From D2472 sp964444385 (GTDB lineage: Bacteria; Pseudomonadota; Gammaproteobacteria; Magnimaribacterales; D2472), in assembly GCA_964444385.1 (NCBI GenBank), contig CAYUHD010000003.1:1-55864 (forward strand): a stretch of 55,864 nucleotides of DNA, in the 5' to 3' direction. The notes under the pieces are model-generated. The model searched no databases and had not been told where the DNA came from. It saw nothing but the letters and a program-made list of their open reading frames with translations. The stretch's first letter is position 1. Every line of letters starts with the position of its first letter. The position numbers and the translations under genes are program-made. Positions 8,073 through 17,079 of this stretch are shown piece by piece.

Positions 8073-9803
8073 CTACATGCTTTCTAAAGGCTCAATGCCC
8101 AACAGTTCTAAGGAGGAGGCTATTACAGCTTTTACAATGATTAAAGTCCGCATAATATTATTCTGCTCTGATTCTTCTGCTTTTAGGATATTTACACTGT
8201 TGTAAAATTTGTGGAAGCTTTGGGCAATATCTCGAAGGTAATAAACAATAAGATGGGGCTGAAGATTCTCCCCTGAATTTTTAATAACGAATTGAGCATT
8301 TAAAGCCATTTGAAGCAGCCCATCACAGGCCTCAAAATCATCATCATAAAATTTTTCTGGTAAAAACAGCCCTGATTCAAGATATTTCCTTTCCACAGAA
8401 CAAATTCTTGCATGAGCATATTGGACATAATAATAAAGGTTATCTTTAGAGTTAGATCTAGCGACTCCAATATCAAAATCTAGATGCTGATCTGCTTGTT
8501 TAGATAAATAGTAAAACCTTGATGCATCAGGCCCAATATCATCAATTAGTTGCTTTAGTGTATAAAAATTTCCACTGCGAGTGGACATCTTGACTTTTGA
8601 ACCATTTTCTAAGAGATTGGCAAATTGGACAAGCTGGACTTGCATTTGTTTTTTGCTATATCCCATAGCCTCAATCGTAGCCTCGATCCTTTTTATGTAG
8701 CCATGATGATCTGAGCCCCATATATTTATGATAGTATCAAATCCACGATCTAATTTATTTCTATGATAAGCTAAATCAGCTGAGAGGTAGGTCCCCCTTC
8801 CATCTTCACGGATAATTACCCGATCTTTATCATCGCCGAACTTAGTTGATTCTAGCCAAACAGCACCATTCTTTTTATAGGTATGCGCTTTTTTAACCTG
8901 ATCTAATGCCTTATAAATTTCTGATTTTTTGTCTGCAAGTTCTCCAAGCGAAGATTCAAAAAACCAGTTATCAAAAATTACTTTAAATTCAGTTAAATCT
9001 CCTTCAATAGATTTAATGACATAAGCCAGACCAGAGGCCCTAATTAATAACCAATAATTTGAATGGTTAGCTTTAATGCGTTCAATTAATTCATCAATTT
9101 GCTCTTCATCATCATCGGGAAGATCATTTATTAATAATTCTTTTTCAGGATCTGATACAGGCGAAACAATATCTATGCCACTTGCAATGTCTAAAACATA
9201 TGATCCTTTGTATGCTGAGCCTGGAAAATTATCTTCATCAAAACAGTTAAATTTTCTTAAGAAGATGCTGCAAGCCAAGATATCAATTTGTCTCCCCGCA
9301 TCATTTACATAATATTCTTTAGATACTTCATGGCCCAGATGCTTTAAGATTCGAGCAACGGCATCTCCATAGGCTGCCCCTCGACCATGGCCAACATGCA
9401 GTGGACCAGTTGGGTTGGCTGAAACAAACTCTATCTGTATTTTCTGTTTAGTTGCATGTGTAGATTTTGTAATAGATGTTGGGTTCTTATGAGCGTCATC
9501 AAGTTGATTTAAAAACGCTGTTCGAGTTAAGAATATATTTATGAAACCAGGGCCTGCCAATTCAACTTTTGCAATTCCAGGCAGGCTTTCTAATTTTGTT
9601 GAAAGGGTTGAGGCTATGTCTTTCGGGTTTTTTTTAGCAAGATTAGATGCAATTAAACAAAGATTAGTTGTCCAGTGACCCCTTTGTAGAGAATCTGTCA
9701 GGCTCAGTTTATGTTTATTTAATAAGATTTTCTTCTGGTCTGCTTGAAGGGCTAGCTCATTATCAATAAAGTCATTTAACGAAGATGTAATTTTATTATA
9801 CAA
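8073..9803 (-). CDS. argS: Arginyl-tRNA synthetase
   Basis: This 576-residue class Ia synthetase shows the HIGH-type motif HVGHGRG (about 136-142) after FVSANPTGPL. The KMSKS-region counterpart reads KMSTRSGN, normal for ArgRS, which often lacks the lysine. A DALR anticodon-binding domain closes the protein (YVQYAHARICSVER onward). The start is TTG 9803, only 3 nt after the efp stop, with no ATG in frame nearby. It is the second gene of the efp run. Confidence 0.96.
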   Translation of the reverse strand: MYNKITSSLNDFIDNELALQADQKKILLNKHKLSLTDSLQRGHWTTNLCLIASNLAKKNPKDIASTLSTKLESLPGIAKVELAGPGFINIFLTRTAFLNQLDDAHKNPTSITKSTHATKQKIQIEFVSANPTGPLHVGHGRGAAYGDAVARILKHLGHEVSKEYYVNDAGRQIDILACSIFLRKFNCFDEDNFPGSAYKGSYVLDIASGIDIVSPVSDPEKELLINDLPDDDEEQIDELIERIKANHSNYWLLIRASGLAYVIKSIEGDLTEFKVIFDNWFFESSLGELADKKSEIYKALDQVKKAHTYKKNGAVWLESTKFGDDKDRVIIREDGRGTYLSADLAYHRNKLDRGFDTIINIWGSDHHGYIKRIEATIEAMGYSKKQMQVQLVQFANLLENGSKVKMSTRSGNFYTLKQLIDDIGPDASRFYYLSKQADQHLDFDIGVARSNSKDNLYYYVQYAHARICSVERKYLESGLFLPEKFYDDDFEACDGLLQMALNAQFVIKNSGENLQPHLIVYYLRDIAQSFHKFYNSVNILKAEESEQNNIMRTLIIVKAVIASSLELLGIEPLESM

Positions 9804-9806
9804 AGC

Positions 9807-10367
9807 TTATACGCGCCCCGAATATCCACCAGATCTTGTGTCAACTTTGATTTTTTCTCCCTCTTCGACGAATAGAGGAACTTGGATAGTGACACCCGTC
9901 TCAAGTTCTGCTGGTTTAGTTGCTCCAGACACAGTATCTCCTTTAATGCCAGGATCAGATTTTGTAATGCTCAATTCAACAAATGGAGGCGCTTCAACTG
10001 AAATGGGTTCATTATTCCAGATTACAACCTCACAATTTTCTTGACCAACAATCCATTTCCTTGTATCGCCAACAACATTTCCATTGATGCCAATTTGCTC
10101 AAATGTAGACGAATTCATGAAATGCCACAGCTCTCCATCTGAATAAAGATAGCTCATTTCAACCGTCATTACATCAGCTTCCTTTACAGATTCACCTGAT
10201 TTATACGTTTTATCTACTACTTTGCCAGTGATTAAATTTCTAAACTTTATTCTCATCACTGCCTGACCTTTACCAGGCTTATGAAACTCATGCTCAAGAA
10301 TTGAACAAGGCTGACCATTGATTATAATTTTTAGACCGTTTCTAAATTGGCTTGTTGATATTTTCAT
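9807..10367 (-). CDS. efp: Translation elongation factor P
   Basis: EF-P rescues ribosomes stalled on polyproline. The 186 residues hold the KOW-like N-terminal domain with the loop HKPGKGQA, where K33 corresponds to the lysine that is beta-lysylated in E. coli, then two OB domains ending DTRSGGYSGRV. The open frame extends upstream to 10556, but the conserved protein begins at ATG 10367 (MKISTSQFRNGLK). The upstream part lies over the divergent M2 peptidase gene. No EpmA/EpmB modification gene is in the window. It is the first gene of the long minus-strand run. Confidence 0.96.
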   Translation of the reverse strand: MKISTSQFRNGLKIIINGQPCSILEHEFHKPGKGQAVMRIKFRNLITGKVVDKTYKSGESVKEADVMTVEMSYLYSDGELWHFMNSSTFEQIGINGNVVGDTRKWIVGQENCEVVIWNNEPISVEAPPFVELSITKSDPGIKGDTVSGATKPAELETGVTIQVPLFVEEGEKIKVDTRSGGYSGRV

Positions 10368-10410
10368 AGTGTGATTTACTCTCTTATTGTATATAAAAGG
10401 GGTCTTTTCA

Positions 10411-12255
10411 ATGTATAAATTTTTATTATCTACTATTTTTCTTTCTATCCTAGTTCTTTCCTCATGTTCAAGTGAGCAACCGAATGCTTTAATTGAATCC
10501 GATATAGAAGCATTTCTACAAAGAGTTGAGCTCGAAGATAAAACCCTAGGACCCATTGCAAGCTCTGCCTATTGGATTGGAGCTAATTTTATCACTTATG
10601 ATTCTCAGAAAGTAGTTGCAGATTATGGTAAAAGGTATCAATTACTTGCATTAGAGCGTGCCCGACAAGCCTCTTCCTTTGATGAGGTGGAAGTTTCAGA
10701 AGAAAATAGAAGAAAACTTAATCTCATTAAAAGCTCATTTGTAATGCCATCTCCCTTAGACGAAGAATTGGCTGGCGAAATCTCTGCAATAAGCGCTGAA
10801 CTAGATGCTATGTATGGAGCTGGAAAACACTGTTTTTCGGATAATGACTGTTATGACTTAGAGGCATTTGAGAGTGTAATTGATAACTCAAGAGATCCCG
10901 CTGAGCTTTTAAAGGCGTGGGAGGGCTGGAGAAATATTGGCAAGCCGATGAAAGATATGTATCTAAGAATGGTTGAAATTGGGAATCAAGGAGCCAATGA
11001 TTTGGGCTATGACGGCCTGACTGATTTGTGGTTTAGTCAATATGACATGCCAGCAGATGAGTTTTTAGATGAAACTGATAGGGTTTGGGATGAATTAAAA
11101 CCTCTCTATGATGCTCTGCATTGTCACGTCCGTGATGAGCTATCAAATTATTACGGTGAAGAAATTGTAGCCAAAACTGGCAATTTACCCGCACATGTTT
11201 TGGGAAATATGTGGGGACAAAACTGGGCAAATATTTATGACATTGTCTACATGCCAGAAAACAGCTTATCTTCTTCAGAGATTAATTTAACCAATATATT
11301 AATTGAGAAAGATATTGACGAAATAGAAATGGTAAAGATTGCTGAAAACTTTTTTATCTCACTTGGGTTTGAGCCTTTATCTGATACTTTCTGGGAAAGG
11401 TCATTATTTATAAAACCTCAAGATCGCAATGTTGTCTGCCATGCATCTGCATGGGATCTTGATTCAGATATTAACGATCTAAGAGTCAAAATGTGTATCG
11501 AAAGAAATGCAGAAGACTTTTCAACAATTCATCACGAATTAGGCCATATATTTTATTATCAGGCTTACAGCGGTCTGCCAGATATCTTCCAGGGTGGAGC
11601 AAACGACGGTTTTCACGAGGCTGTAGGAGACTTATTAACATTATCTATTACACCAGACTACTACCAGAAGATTGGAATGGTTTCTGAAGAGGAAGCCAAG
11701 AAAGCGAAAACTGATCCAATTTCTTTATTAATGCAGCAAGCACTAGATGGCGTTGTTTCGGTGCCTTGGACATTGATGCTAGATAAATGGAGAGCAAAAG
11801 TCTTCACGGGCGAGACAAGCACAGAAGAGTTAAATAATTCTTGGTGGGAATTAAGAGAATTTTATCAAGGTATAGGAGCACCGCGTGATCGAGATGTTGA
11901 TGCGTTTGATCCAGGAGCAAAATATCACATCCCAGGCAATACTCCTTATACTAGATACTACCTAGCAAAAATTCTTCAGTATCAATTTCATGAGTCTCTA
12001 TGTAACCAAATCGGTTTTGAGGGGCCGCTGCATGAATGCTCCATTTATGACAATGAGCTTGCTGGAGAAAAATTAAGAGCAATGCTTGCTCTGGGACAAA
12101 GTAAAGAATGGCAAACAGCTTTGGAAGCATTGACTGGGACAAGAGAATTGAGCGGGAAATCCATGCTTAATTATTATCAACCGTTAAAAGATTGGTTAGA
12201 TGTGCAAAATGTTGATCGGATATGCGGATGGGAGGGAGATGAAACACTTAATTAA
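10411..12255 (+). CDS. M2-family (ACE-like) dipeptidyl carboxypeptidase, lipoprotein
   Basis: The peptidase M2 zinc motif is seen as HHELGH (HExxH = H375, E376, H379), followed by GFHEAVGDL about 25 residues on, which supplies the third zinc ligand Glu. The N-terminus MYKFLLSTIFLSILVLSSC ends in a lipobox, so the mature enzyme is probably membrane-anchored in the periplasm or outer membrane. The family removes C-terminal dipeptides from peptides. I chose ATG 10411 over an in-frame ATG at 10387 because AAGGGG lies 8 nt upstream and the signal sequence starts there. It is 614 residues, a full single M2 domain. Its 3' end overlaps the next gene. Confidence 0.93.
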   Translation: MYKFLLSTIFLSILVLSSCSSEQPNALIESDIEAFLQRVELEDKTLGPIASSAYWIGANFITYDSQKVVADYGKRYQLLALERARQASSFDEVEVSEENRRKLNLIKSSFVMPSPLDEELAGEISAISAELDAMYGAGKHCFSDNDCYDLEAFESVIDNSRDPAELLKAWEGWRNIGKPMKDMYLRMVEIGNQGANDLGYDGLTDLWFSQYDMPADEFLDETDRVWDELKPLYDALHCHVRDELSNYYGEEIVAKTGNLPAHVLGNMWGQNWANIYDIVYMPENSLSSSEINLTNILIEKDIDEIEMVKIAENFFISLGFEPLSDTFWERSLFIKPQDRNVVCHASAWDLDSDINDLRVKMCIERNAEDFSTIHHELGHIFYYQAYSGLPDIFQGGANDGFHEAVGDLLTLSITPDYYQKIGMVSEEEAKKAKTDPISLLMQQALDGVVSVPWTLMLDKWRAKVFTGETSTEELNNSWWELREFYQGIGAPRDRDVDAFDPGAKYHIPGNTPYTRYYLAKILQYQFHESLCNQIGFEGPLHECSIYDNELAGEKLRAMLALGQSKEWQTALEALTGTRELSGKSMLNYYQPLKDWLDVQNVDRICGWEGDETLN

Positions 12256-13111
12256 TTTAGCTATTGCTGCCGGAGTTTTTATTTTTACAAAGTTCTATGC
12301 TGATGTGATTTCATTTAATAGCATTGAACTATCAGGAGCGAATTTAGTTAGTCATTTGCTAGTTATGACCTTTGTAATTCAATGGATTGCATATATCCCG
12401 GCTTTTCTTTTTGAAACCGAAAAGTTTTATGACTTAACAGGAAGCTTAACTTACATCGCAATTATCTCATTTGCTTTATATGCTTCAAATAGTTTTCAAA
12501 ATCCCCAATTTGGAAATCTAATTATAGGAATTGCTATTTTTCTCTGGGCCGTAAGACTCGGCACATTTTTATTTATGAGAATTCAGAAAGATGGCAAGGA
12601 TGGAAGATTTAACTCTGTTAAAACATCCTTCTCTCAATTTTTTATATGGTGGACATTACAGGGTATGTGGGTTTTTATTTGCTCATCTGCCGCTTTGGTT
12701 GCAATGGCAAGCCCAACGGGCGTAATAGTCAATAATATATTTATTATTGGACTTATTCTATTTATTGTGGGATTTGCTATTGAAGTAATAGCTGACAATC
12801 AAAAGTCAGCATTTAGAGCAAAGCAAGAAAATAGAGACTCATTTATAAACGAGGGTTTGTGGGCTAGGTCAAGACACCCAAACTACTTTGGTGAAATTAC
12901 TTTATGGACCGGAATAACTGTTATGGGGATCTCGTCATTCAGCGGGATGAATTATTTGGCACTCTTTTCGCCAATATTTACATACCTGCTTTTAAACTAT
13001 GTAAGCGGGGTAAGAATCCTTGAAGCAAGAGGCCATAAAAAGTGGGGGCACATAGAAGAATATAATGCTTATAAAGAATCAACACCAAAGATGATTCCAA
13101 AAATTTATTAA
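12239..13111 (+). CDS. DUF1295 steroid-5-alpha-reductase-family membrane protein
   Basis: This 290-residue polytopic protein has about seven hydrophobic segments and the C-terminal signature NEGLWARSRHPNYFGEI, shared by the steroid 5-alpha-reductase/isoprenylcysteine methyltransferase superfamily, where it forms the NADPH or SAM site. The substrate is unknown. The start ATG 12239 sits in the 3' end of the peptidase gene with GGAGGGAG directly before it, so the two are probably co-transcribed. Confidence 0.85.
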   Translation: MKHLINLAIAAGVFIFTKFYADVISFNSIELSGANLVSHLLVMTFVIQWIAYIPAFLFETEKFYDLTGSLTYIAIISFALYASNSFQNPQFGNLIIGIAIFLWAVRLGTFLFMRIQKDGKDGRFNSVKTSFSQFFIWWTLQGMWVFICSSAALVAMASPTGVIVNNIFIIGLILFIVGFAIEVIADNQKSAFRAKQENRDSFINEGLWARSRHPNYFGEITLWTGITVMGISSFSGMNYLALFSPIFTYLLLNYVSGVRILEARGHKKWGHIEEYNAYKESTPKMIPKIY

Positions 13112-13120
13112 AGGATTAGA

Positions 13121-13140
13121 TTTTTACTATACAGTAAAAA
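13121..13140. repeat. Perfect 8-bp inverted repeat upstream of the TonB operon
   Basis: TTTTTACT (13121-13128), a 4-nt ATAC spacer and AGTAAAAA (13133-13140) form a perfect palindrome just after the DUF1295 stop. It is AT-rich with no T-tract, so a terminator is doubtful; an operator is possible. The rest of the spacer to 13266 holds a tandem TTGTAACT/TTGTAACA (13153-13168), a TACAAT (13188-13193) and a GGGGAG ribosome site (13254-13259). No sigma-70 pair with good spacing and no Fur-like palindrome was found. Confidence 0.4.
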
Positions 13141-13266
13141 ATATGTTTTAAGTTGTAACTTTGTAACACCATTTTGGTAAAATTAGGTACAATCACATCA
13201 TAAAAAATTTTGAATATTTTCACTACACTGTTAGACTAGTGAACCATTTTTCTAGGGGAGAAAAAC

Positions 13267-14019
13267 ATGTTAAAGAAAAGCCTAGTAGTTCTTACTATGT
13301 TGACTACTTTTGTAGTAGCAACAGAGATGGAACAAGTATTAGAAGTTGGAAGGGATAACACAGAGCTTTCAGCTAAATCTCAAGCAAAAATCGACGCAAC
13401 TGAATCGGCTACAGATAAACTCGTTAATGAGTTTAAAGTTGTTTCAAAGCAAGTTGAAGGATTAAAGCTTTATAACGCTCAAAAAAGAATTCAAATTCAA
13501 GCCCAGCTTAATTTAATGGATAAGTACGATGAGCAGCTTGTTCAAGTTGTTATTATGCAAAGACAAATTCCACCACTGGCCCAAAGAATGTTGGAGGGTT
13601 TAGAAAAGTATGTAAATCTTGATACCCCATTTCATTTAGAAGAAAGAAAGCAAAGACTAGATCTTGTCAGGTCTTCGCTTTCAAATCCAAAAGTTACAGC
13701 CGCTGAGCAAGTGAGACAAATTTTAGAAGCTTATAATATTGAAGCTGAATATGGCAGAAAACTAGATGCTTACGACGAAACAATTGTCCTTGATGGGCAA
13801 GAAGTAGTTGTAAATATTCTAAGAGTTGGAAGGTTGGGCATGTTCTTCCAGTCTAAGGATGAAAGAAAAACTGGATATTATGATAATGAATTGGGCACAT
13901 GGGAAGAGCTTTCTGGTAGCTACAGAGTAACTGTCAGAGATGGAATTCGAATGGCTCAAAAACTAGCGCCCATGGATATCATGATGCTGCCGGTAGTTTA
14001 CAGAGGAGATGCTTCATGA
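13267..14019 (+). CDS. DUF3450 protein of TonB motor operon
   Basis: The 250-residue secreted protein begins with a signal peptide (residues 1-18), followed by a long helical, coiled-coil-like stretch (about 30-100), then a domain with QVRQILEAYNIEAEYGRKLDAYDE and LRVGRLGMFFQSKDE typical of DUF3450. Members are found almost exclusively beside ExbB/ExbD/TonB genes, including Vibrio-type TonB systems, and are thought to be periplasmic accessory parts of the motor. Function is not biochemically defined as far as I know. It opens the six-gene operon and is preceded by GGGGAG; its stop overlaps the next start. Confidence 0.88.
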   Translation: MLKKSLVVLTMLTTFVVATEMEQVLEVGRDNTELSAKSQAKIDATESATDKLVNEFKVVSKQVEGLKLYNAQKRIQIQAQLNLMDKYDEQLVQVVIMQRQIPPLAQRMLEGLEKYVNLDTPFHLEERKQRLDLVRSSLSNPKVTAAEQVRQILEAYNIEAEYGRKLDAYDETIVLDGQEVVVNILRVGRLGMFFQSKDERKTGYYDNELGTWEELSGSYRVTVRDGIRMAQKLAPMDIMMLPVVYRGDAS

Positions 14020-15398
14020 AAACTTTAAATAAATATATTTTATCTTTTGTATTAGTTGCATCAGTTTCATCTTTTGCTCAAGAAGCAGCAGAAGGCGAGC
14101 CGACTACAATTCAGGGTCTATTGCAATTAGTTGAGCAAGGCAGAACAAGCGAACAAAATATTAATACAAAAAGAGAGGCAGACTTCCTTGCTAATAAAAA
14201 TAAACAAGCAGCAAAATTAGCAGCCGAAAAAAGAGAATTAGCAAGGCAAGAAAGAATTGCTGATCAGCTTGAGTCAGAATATAAGAAAAACGATGCCATC
14301 TTAGTTGTTAAAGAGGCAGCATATAAGAAAGAGTTAGGTTCTTTAGTAGAGCTTTTTGGTCATCTACAAAGTTCAGCAGGAGAGGCAAGTGCCCTTTTTT
14401 CTGATTCTTTGACTTCCGCGCAATACGGAAAAGAAAGAGAAAAATTTTTAAATGATTTATCTGCAAAAATGTCTAGTGCAACTGAACTTCCTACAATCAG
14501 AGAGCTTGAAGGTCTTTGGTATGAGCTTCAAAGAGAGATGGTTGCAGGTTCAGAAGTTGTTTCATTTGATACAAGCGTAATTAACTTAGAAGGTGAGTCT
14601 GAGACTTGTAAAGTAACTAGGGTAGGGCTTTATAATGCTATTTGTGATGGTAAGTACCTAGAATACATAGGTAGCAAAGGGCAATACGCATTTCTAGGAA
14701 AGCAGCCTGAGGGTCGTTATGTAAGCTCAGCTAAAAAGCTATCAAAAGCTGATGTTGGCGATGTTATTAAGTTTGGCGTAGATCCAACCGGTCCTGTTGG
14801 CGGAAGCTTGCTTGCTAATTTAATTCAAAACCCAAGTTTGATGGAAAGAGTTAATCAGGGTAGAGAGGTTGGTTACATAATTATTATTGTAGGTTTGTTT
14901 GGTATTGGAATTGCTTTTTGGAAGTTATTCACCCTTTATACAATGGGTGTAGCTGTTGCCAAGCAAGCTAAATCAAAAAATCATGATAAATCTAATCCAC
15001 TTGGAAGAGTCCTGGCCGTAGGTGAAGAGCATATGGGGAAGGATATAGAAACCTTAGAGCTAAGACTGGCTGAGGCGATTATGGCTGAAAGACCAGCTAT
15101 TGAGCGAGGCATTCCTGTTGTAAAAATCATTTCAGTAGTTGCGCCACTAGCTGGTTTATTGGGAACGGTTACAGGTATGATTGTTACTTTCCAGCAAATT
15201 ACACTATTTGGTACTGGGGATCCAAAGATTATGGCCGGAGGTATTTCTCAAGCTTTGGTAACTACTGTTTTAGGTTTGGTAGTTGCTATTCCAACAACGC
15301 TTTTACACTCTTTTGCTAACTCATCAGCAAGAGGAATTATTAATGTTCTTGAAGAACAAAGCACAGGGATAGTCGCAGAACATTCTGATTCAAAGTAA
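14016..15398 (+). CDS. TtpC-like ExbB/TolQ/MotA-family protein with periplasmic extension
   Basis: This 460-residue protein has a cleavable signal peptide (1-21), a periplasmic coiled coil (about 40-110) and a globular extension (about 130-270), then a TolQ/ExbB core. The core has three transmembrane segments near 285-307, 366-390 and 412-435; the second contains APLAGLLGTVTGMIVTF, the proton-channel helix of the family. The arrangement matches TtpC, required with TonB2 in Vibrio. It overlaps the DUF3450 gene by 4 bp and is 7 bp from the plain ExbB gene, implying a motor with two kinds of ExbB-like subunit. Confidence 0.88.
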   Translation: MKTLNKYILSFVLVASVSSFAQEAAEGEPTTIQGLLQLVEQGRTSEQNINTKREADFLANKNKQAAKLAAEKRELARQERIADQLESEYKKNDAILVVKEAAYKKELGSLVELFGHLQSSAGEASALFSDSLTSAQYGKEREKFLNDLSAKMSSATELPTIRELEGLWYELQREMVAGSEVVSFDTSVINLEGESETCKVTRVGLYNAICDGKYLEYIGSKGQYAFLGKQPEGRYVSSAKKLSKADVGDVIKFGVDPTGPVGGSLLANLIQNPSLMERVNQGREVGYIIIIVGLFGIGIAFWKLFTLYTMGVAVAKQAKSKNHDKSNPLGRVLAVGEEHMGKDIETLELRLAEAIMAERPAIERGIPVVKIISVVAPLAGLLGTVTGMIVTFQQITLFGTGDPKIMAGGISQALVTTVLGLVVAIPTTLLHSFANSSARGIINVLEEQSTGIVAEHSDSK

Positions 15399-15405
15399 TT
15401 AGCTA

Positions 15406-15930
15406 ATGTTTTACGCAATCACCGAAGCATTTAATACCCTTAGAGACTTTATGTCTGCTGGGGGCAGTGTGCTCTGGTTGATTGCAATTCTTGCTGCCTT
15501 TATGTGGGCAATTATTCTTGAAAGAGTTTGGTACTTTAATGCCGGTCATAAGGTATATATGAATGATCTAAGATCCGAATGGGATTCTTTAGGCGATCAT
15601 TCAACTTGGAAGGCTCAACAGATAAAAGATAAATTAATTTCTCAAGCAAGGACAGAGGTCAATAGACATCTACCATTGATAAATACATGTGTTGCCCTTG
15701 CTCCGCTTTTTGGATTATTGGGAACAGTGACAGGGATGATTGAGGTATTTCAGGTCATGGCTTTTACTGGTGGTGGTGATGCAAGATCAATGGCTGGAGG
15801 TGTATCAAAAGCTACGCTACCCACTATGGCCGGAATGACCACCGCTTTGTCAGGGGTATTTGCTACTATTTATCTTAATTCAGCAAGAAATAGAGAAGAA
15901 AGCTTAATTAAAGAAACAATTAAAAATTAA
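15406..15930 (+). CDS. exbB: ExbB proton-channel subunit
   Basis: The 174-residue protein has three transmembrane helices. The first (about 20-42) contains LWLIAILAAFMWAIILERVW. The second and third carry LAPLFGLLGTVTGMIEVF and LPTMAGMTTALSGVFATIY, the MotA/TolQ/ExbB domain. It conducts protons with ExbD to energise TonB in the inner membrane. It lacks the long periplasmic extension of its upstream paralogue and is 12 bp from exbD. Confidence 0.93.
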   Translation: MFYAITEAFNTLRDFMSAGGSVLWLIAILAAFMWAIILERVWYFNAGHKVYMNDLRSEWDSLGDHSTWKAQQIKDKLISQARTEVNRHLPLINTCVALAPLFGLLGTVTGMIEVFQVMAFTGGGDARSMAGGVSKATLPTMAGMTTALSGVFATIYLNSARNREESLIKETIKN

Positions 15931-15942
15931 TAGGAGAATATT

Positions 15943-16353
15943 TTGAGAAGAAACGCTATATCAAGTGCAGTCCAAGAGGAAGAAGCTGAGATTAATATGA
16001 CACCAATGCTTGATGTTGTTTTCATCATGCTTATTTTCTTTATTGTGACAGCAAATTTTATTAAAGAACCGGGTCTTGAAATTAACAGACCAGAATCTGA
16101 TACTTCAGAAACGCAAGAAAATGCAGCCATATTAATTGCAATTGGTGCATCTGGTGAGATTTGGATGGATGGAAGAAGAATAGACGCAAGGCAGGTGAAA
16201 GCCAATGTAGTAAAACTTCTAGCAGATAATCCACAAGGATCAGTAGTTATTCAAGCTGACGAAAAAGCTATGGCTGATACGATTATTAAAGTAATGGATG
16301 GCTCGAGAGAGGCTGGTGTGTTTAACATATCTCTAGCTTCTGAACCTAAATAG
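15943..16353 (+). CDS. exbD: ExbD energy-transducing subunit
   Basis: This 136-residue single-pass protein has the helix NMTPMLDVVFIMLIFFIVT, in which the aspartate corresponds to the proton-binding residue of ExbD/TolR. A periplasmic domain follows, ending in GVFNISLASE. It starts at TTG 15943 with AGGAG 6 nt upstream; no ATG precedes the conserved region. It works with ExbB and TonB. Confidence 0.94.
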   Translation: MRRNAISSAVQEEEAEINMTPMLDVVFIMLIFFIVTANFIKEPGLEINRPESDTSETQENAAILIAIGASGEIWMDGRRIDARQVKANVVKLLADNPQGSVVIQADEKAMADTIIKVMDGSREAGVFNISLASEPK

Positions 16354-16362
16354 AGAATTATT

Positions 16363-17079
16363 TTGAATACTGCTAATAATAGTGTAAATACTTTTTTTCA
16401 AACCATGTCAAAGGTATTCGCACCATTAGCAGGGCTATATTACAAAGCATTTAACTACAATAAATATATAGCAGGCTCAGGCTTTGCAGCCTTGATAACA
16501 CTTGGGCTATTCTTTTTGATGGTTGCTTTAATCTCTTTGGGAGATAGCAGCATACCAACAGATAATTCTAGAAAATTAGGCGATGTCATAATGCCTGATA
16601 GAGATATTGATACCTTATTTGATAATGTGGAAAAGCCTGAAGAGCCTGATGAGCAACCAGAGGATATAGCACAGCCTGAGCTGGATCTTGCGCCTTTAGC
16701 TGGAGTTGATGTCAGCGTTCCTAAGCCAAAAACTAACTTTGCCGGCGGCGGATCTTTTTTTAGAGATGGGGAATATATTCCTTTATTCAAAGTAACACCT
16801 ATTTATCCTAGGAGAGCGCAAGAGAGAGGAATCATGGGTTATGCTATTGTATCTTTTACCATAACTGAGACTGGAACAGTAGAGAATTCAGTGCCTCTTG
16901 AGGGTATGTGTGGAGATCCTACAGATCCTGATACAGTTTATAGAACTTGTACTATTTTTAACTCAGCAGCTTCTAGAGCGGCCTTAAAGCTCAAGTATAA
17001 GCCTAAAATTGTTGATGGAAATGCTGTTAGGGTAGATGATGTGCCTCATAAGTTTACTTTTATCCTTGAGGAAACCTAA
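16363..17079 (+). CDS. tonB: TonB energy transducer
   Basis: The 238-residue protein has a transmembrane anchor at about 38-60, an acidic Pro/Glu-rich linker (EKPEEPDEQPEDIAQPE, about 88-104) and a C-terminal TonB domain (about 140-236) with VTPIYPRRAQERGIMGYAIV. Two cysteines in the C-terminal domain (CGDPTDPDTVYRTC) could pair. The cytoplasmic segment before the anchor is unusually long, about 35 residues. It starts at TTG 16363, and its stop overlaps the TPR gene start (TAATG). It would power TonB-dependent receptors, none of which lies in this window. Confidence 0.92.
   Translation: MNTANNSVNTFFQTMSKVFAPLAGLYYKAFNYNKYIAGSGFAALITLGLFFLMVALISLGDSSIPTDNSRKLGDVIMPDRDIDTLFDNVEKPEEPDEQPEDIAQPELDLAPLAGVDVSVPKPKTNFAGGGSFFRDGEYIPLFKVTPIYPRRAQERGIMGYAIVSFTITETGTVENSVPLEGMCGDPTDPDTVYRTCTIFNSAASRAALKLKYKPKIVDGNAVRVDDVPHKFTFILEET

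Noticed and set aside
3272..10367. Possible SAM riboswitch or other methionine-responsive leader in front of metX
   Set aside because: metX is inside an operon with a 4-bp overlap to yggT, so there is no leader. Nothing in the flanking genes folds as a known aptamer by eye.
10368..10556. N-terminal extension of EF-P up to 10556
   Set aside because: The extra 63 residues lie over the divergent M2 gene and match nothing in EF-P. The conserved start is ATG 10367.
13112..13266. Fur box in front of the TonB operon
   Set aside because: The palindrome present (TTTTTACT/AGTAAAAA) lacks the AATGATAAT-type hexamers that are clear at 27149-27167.
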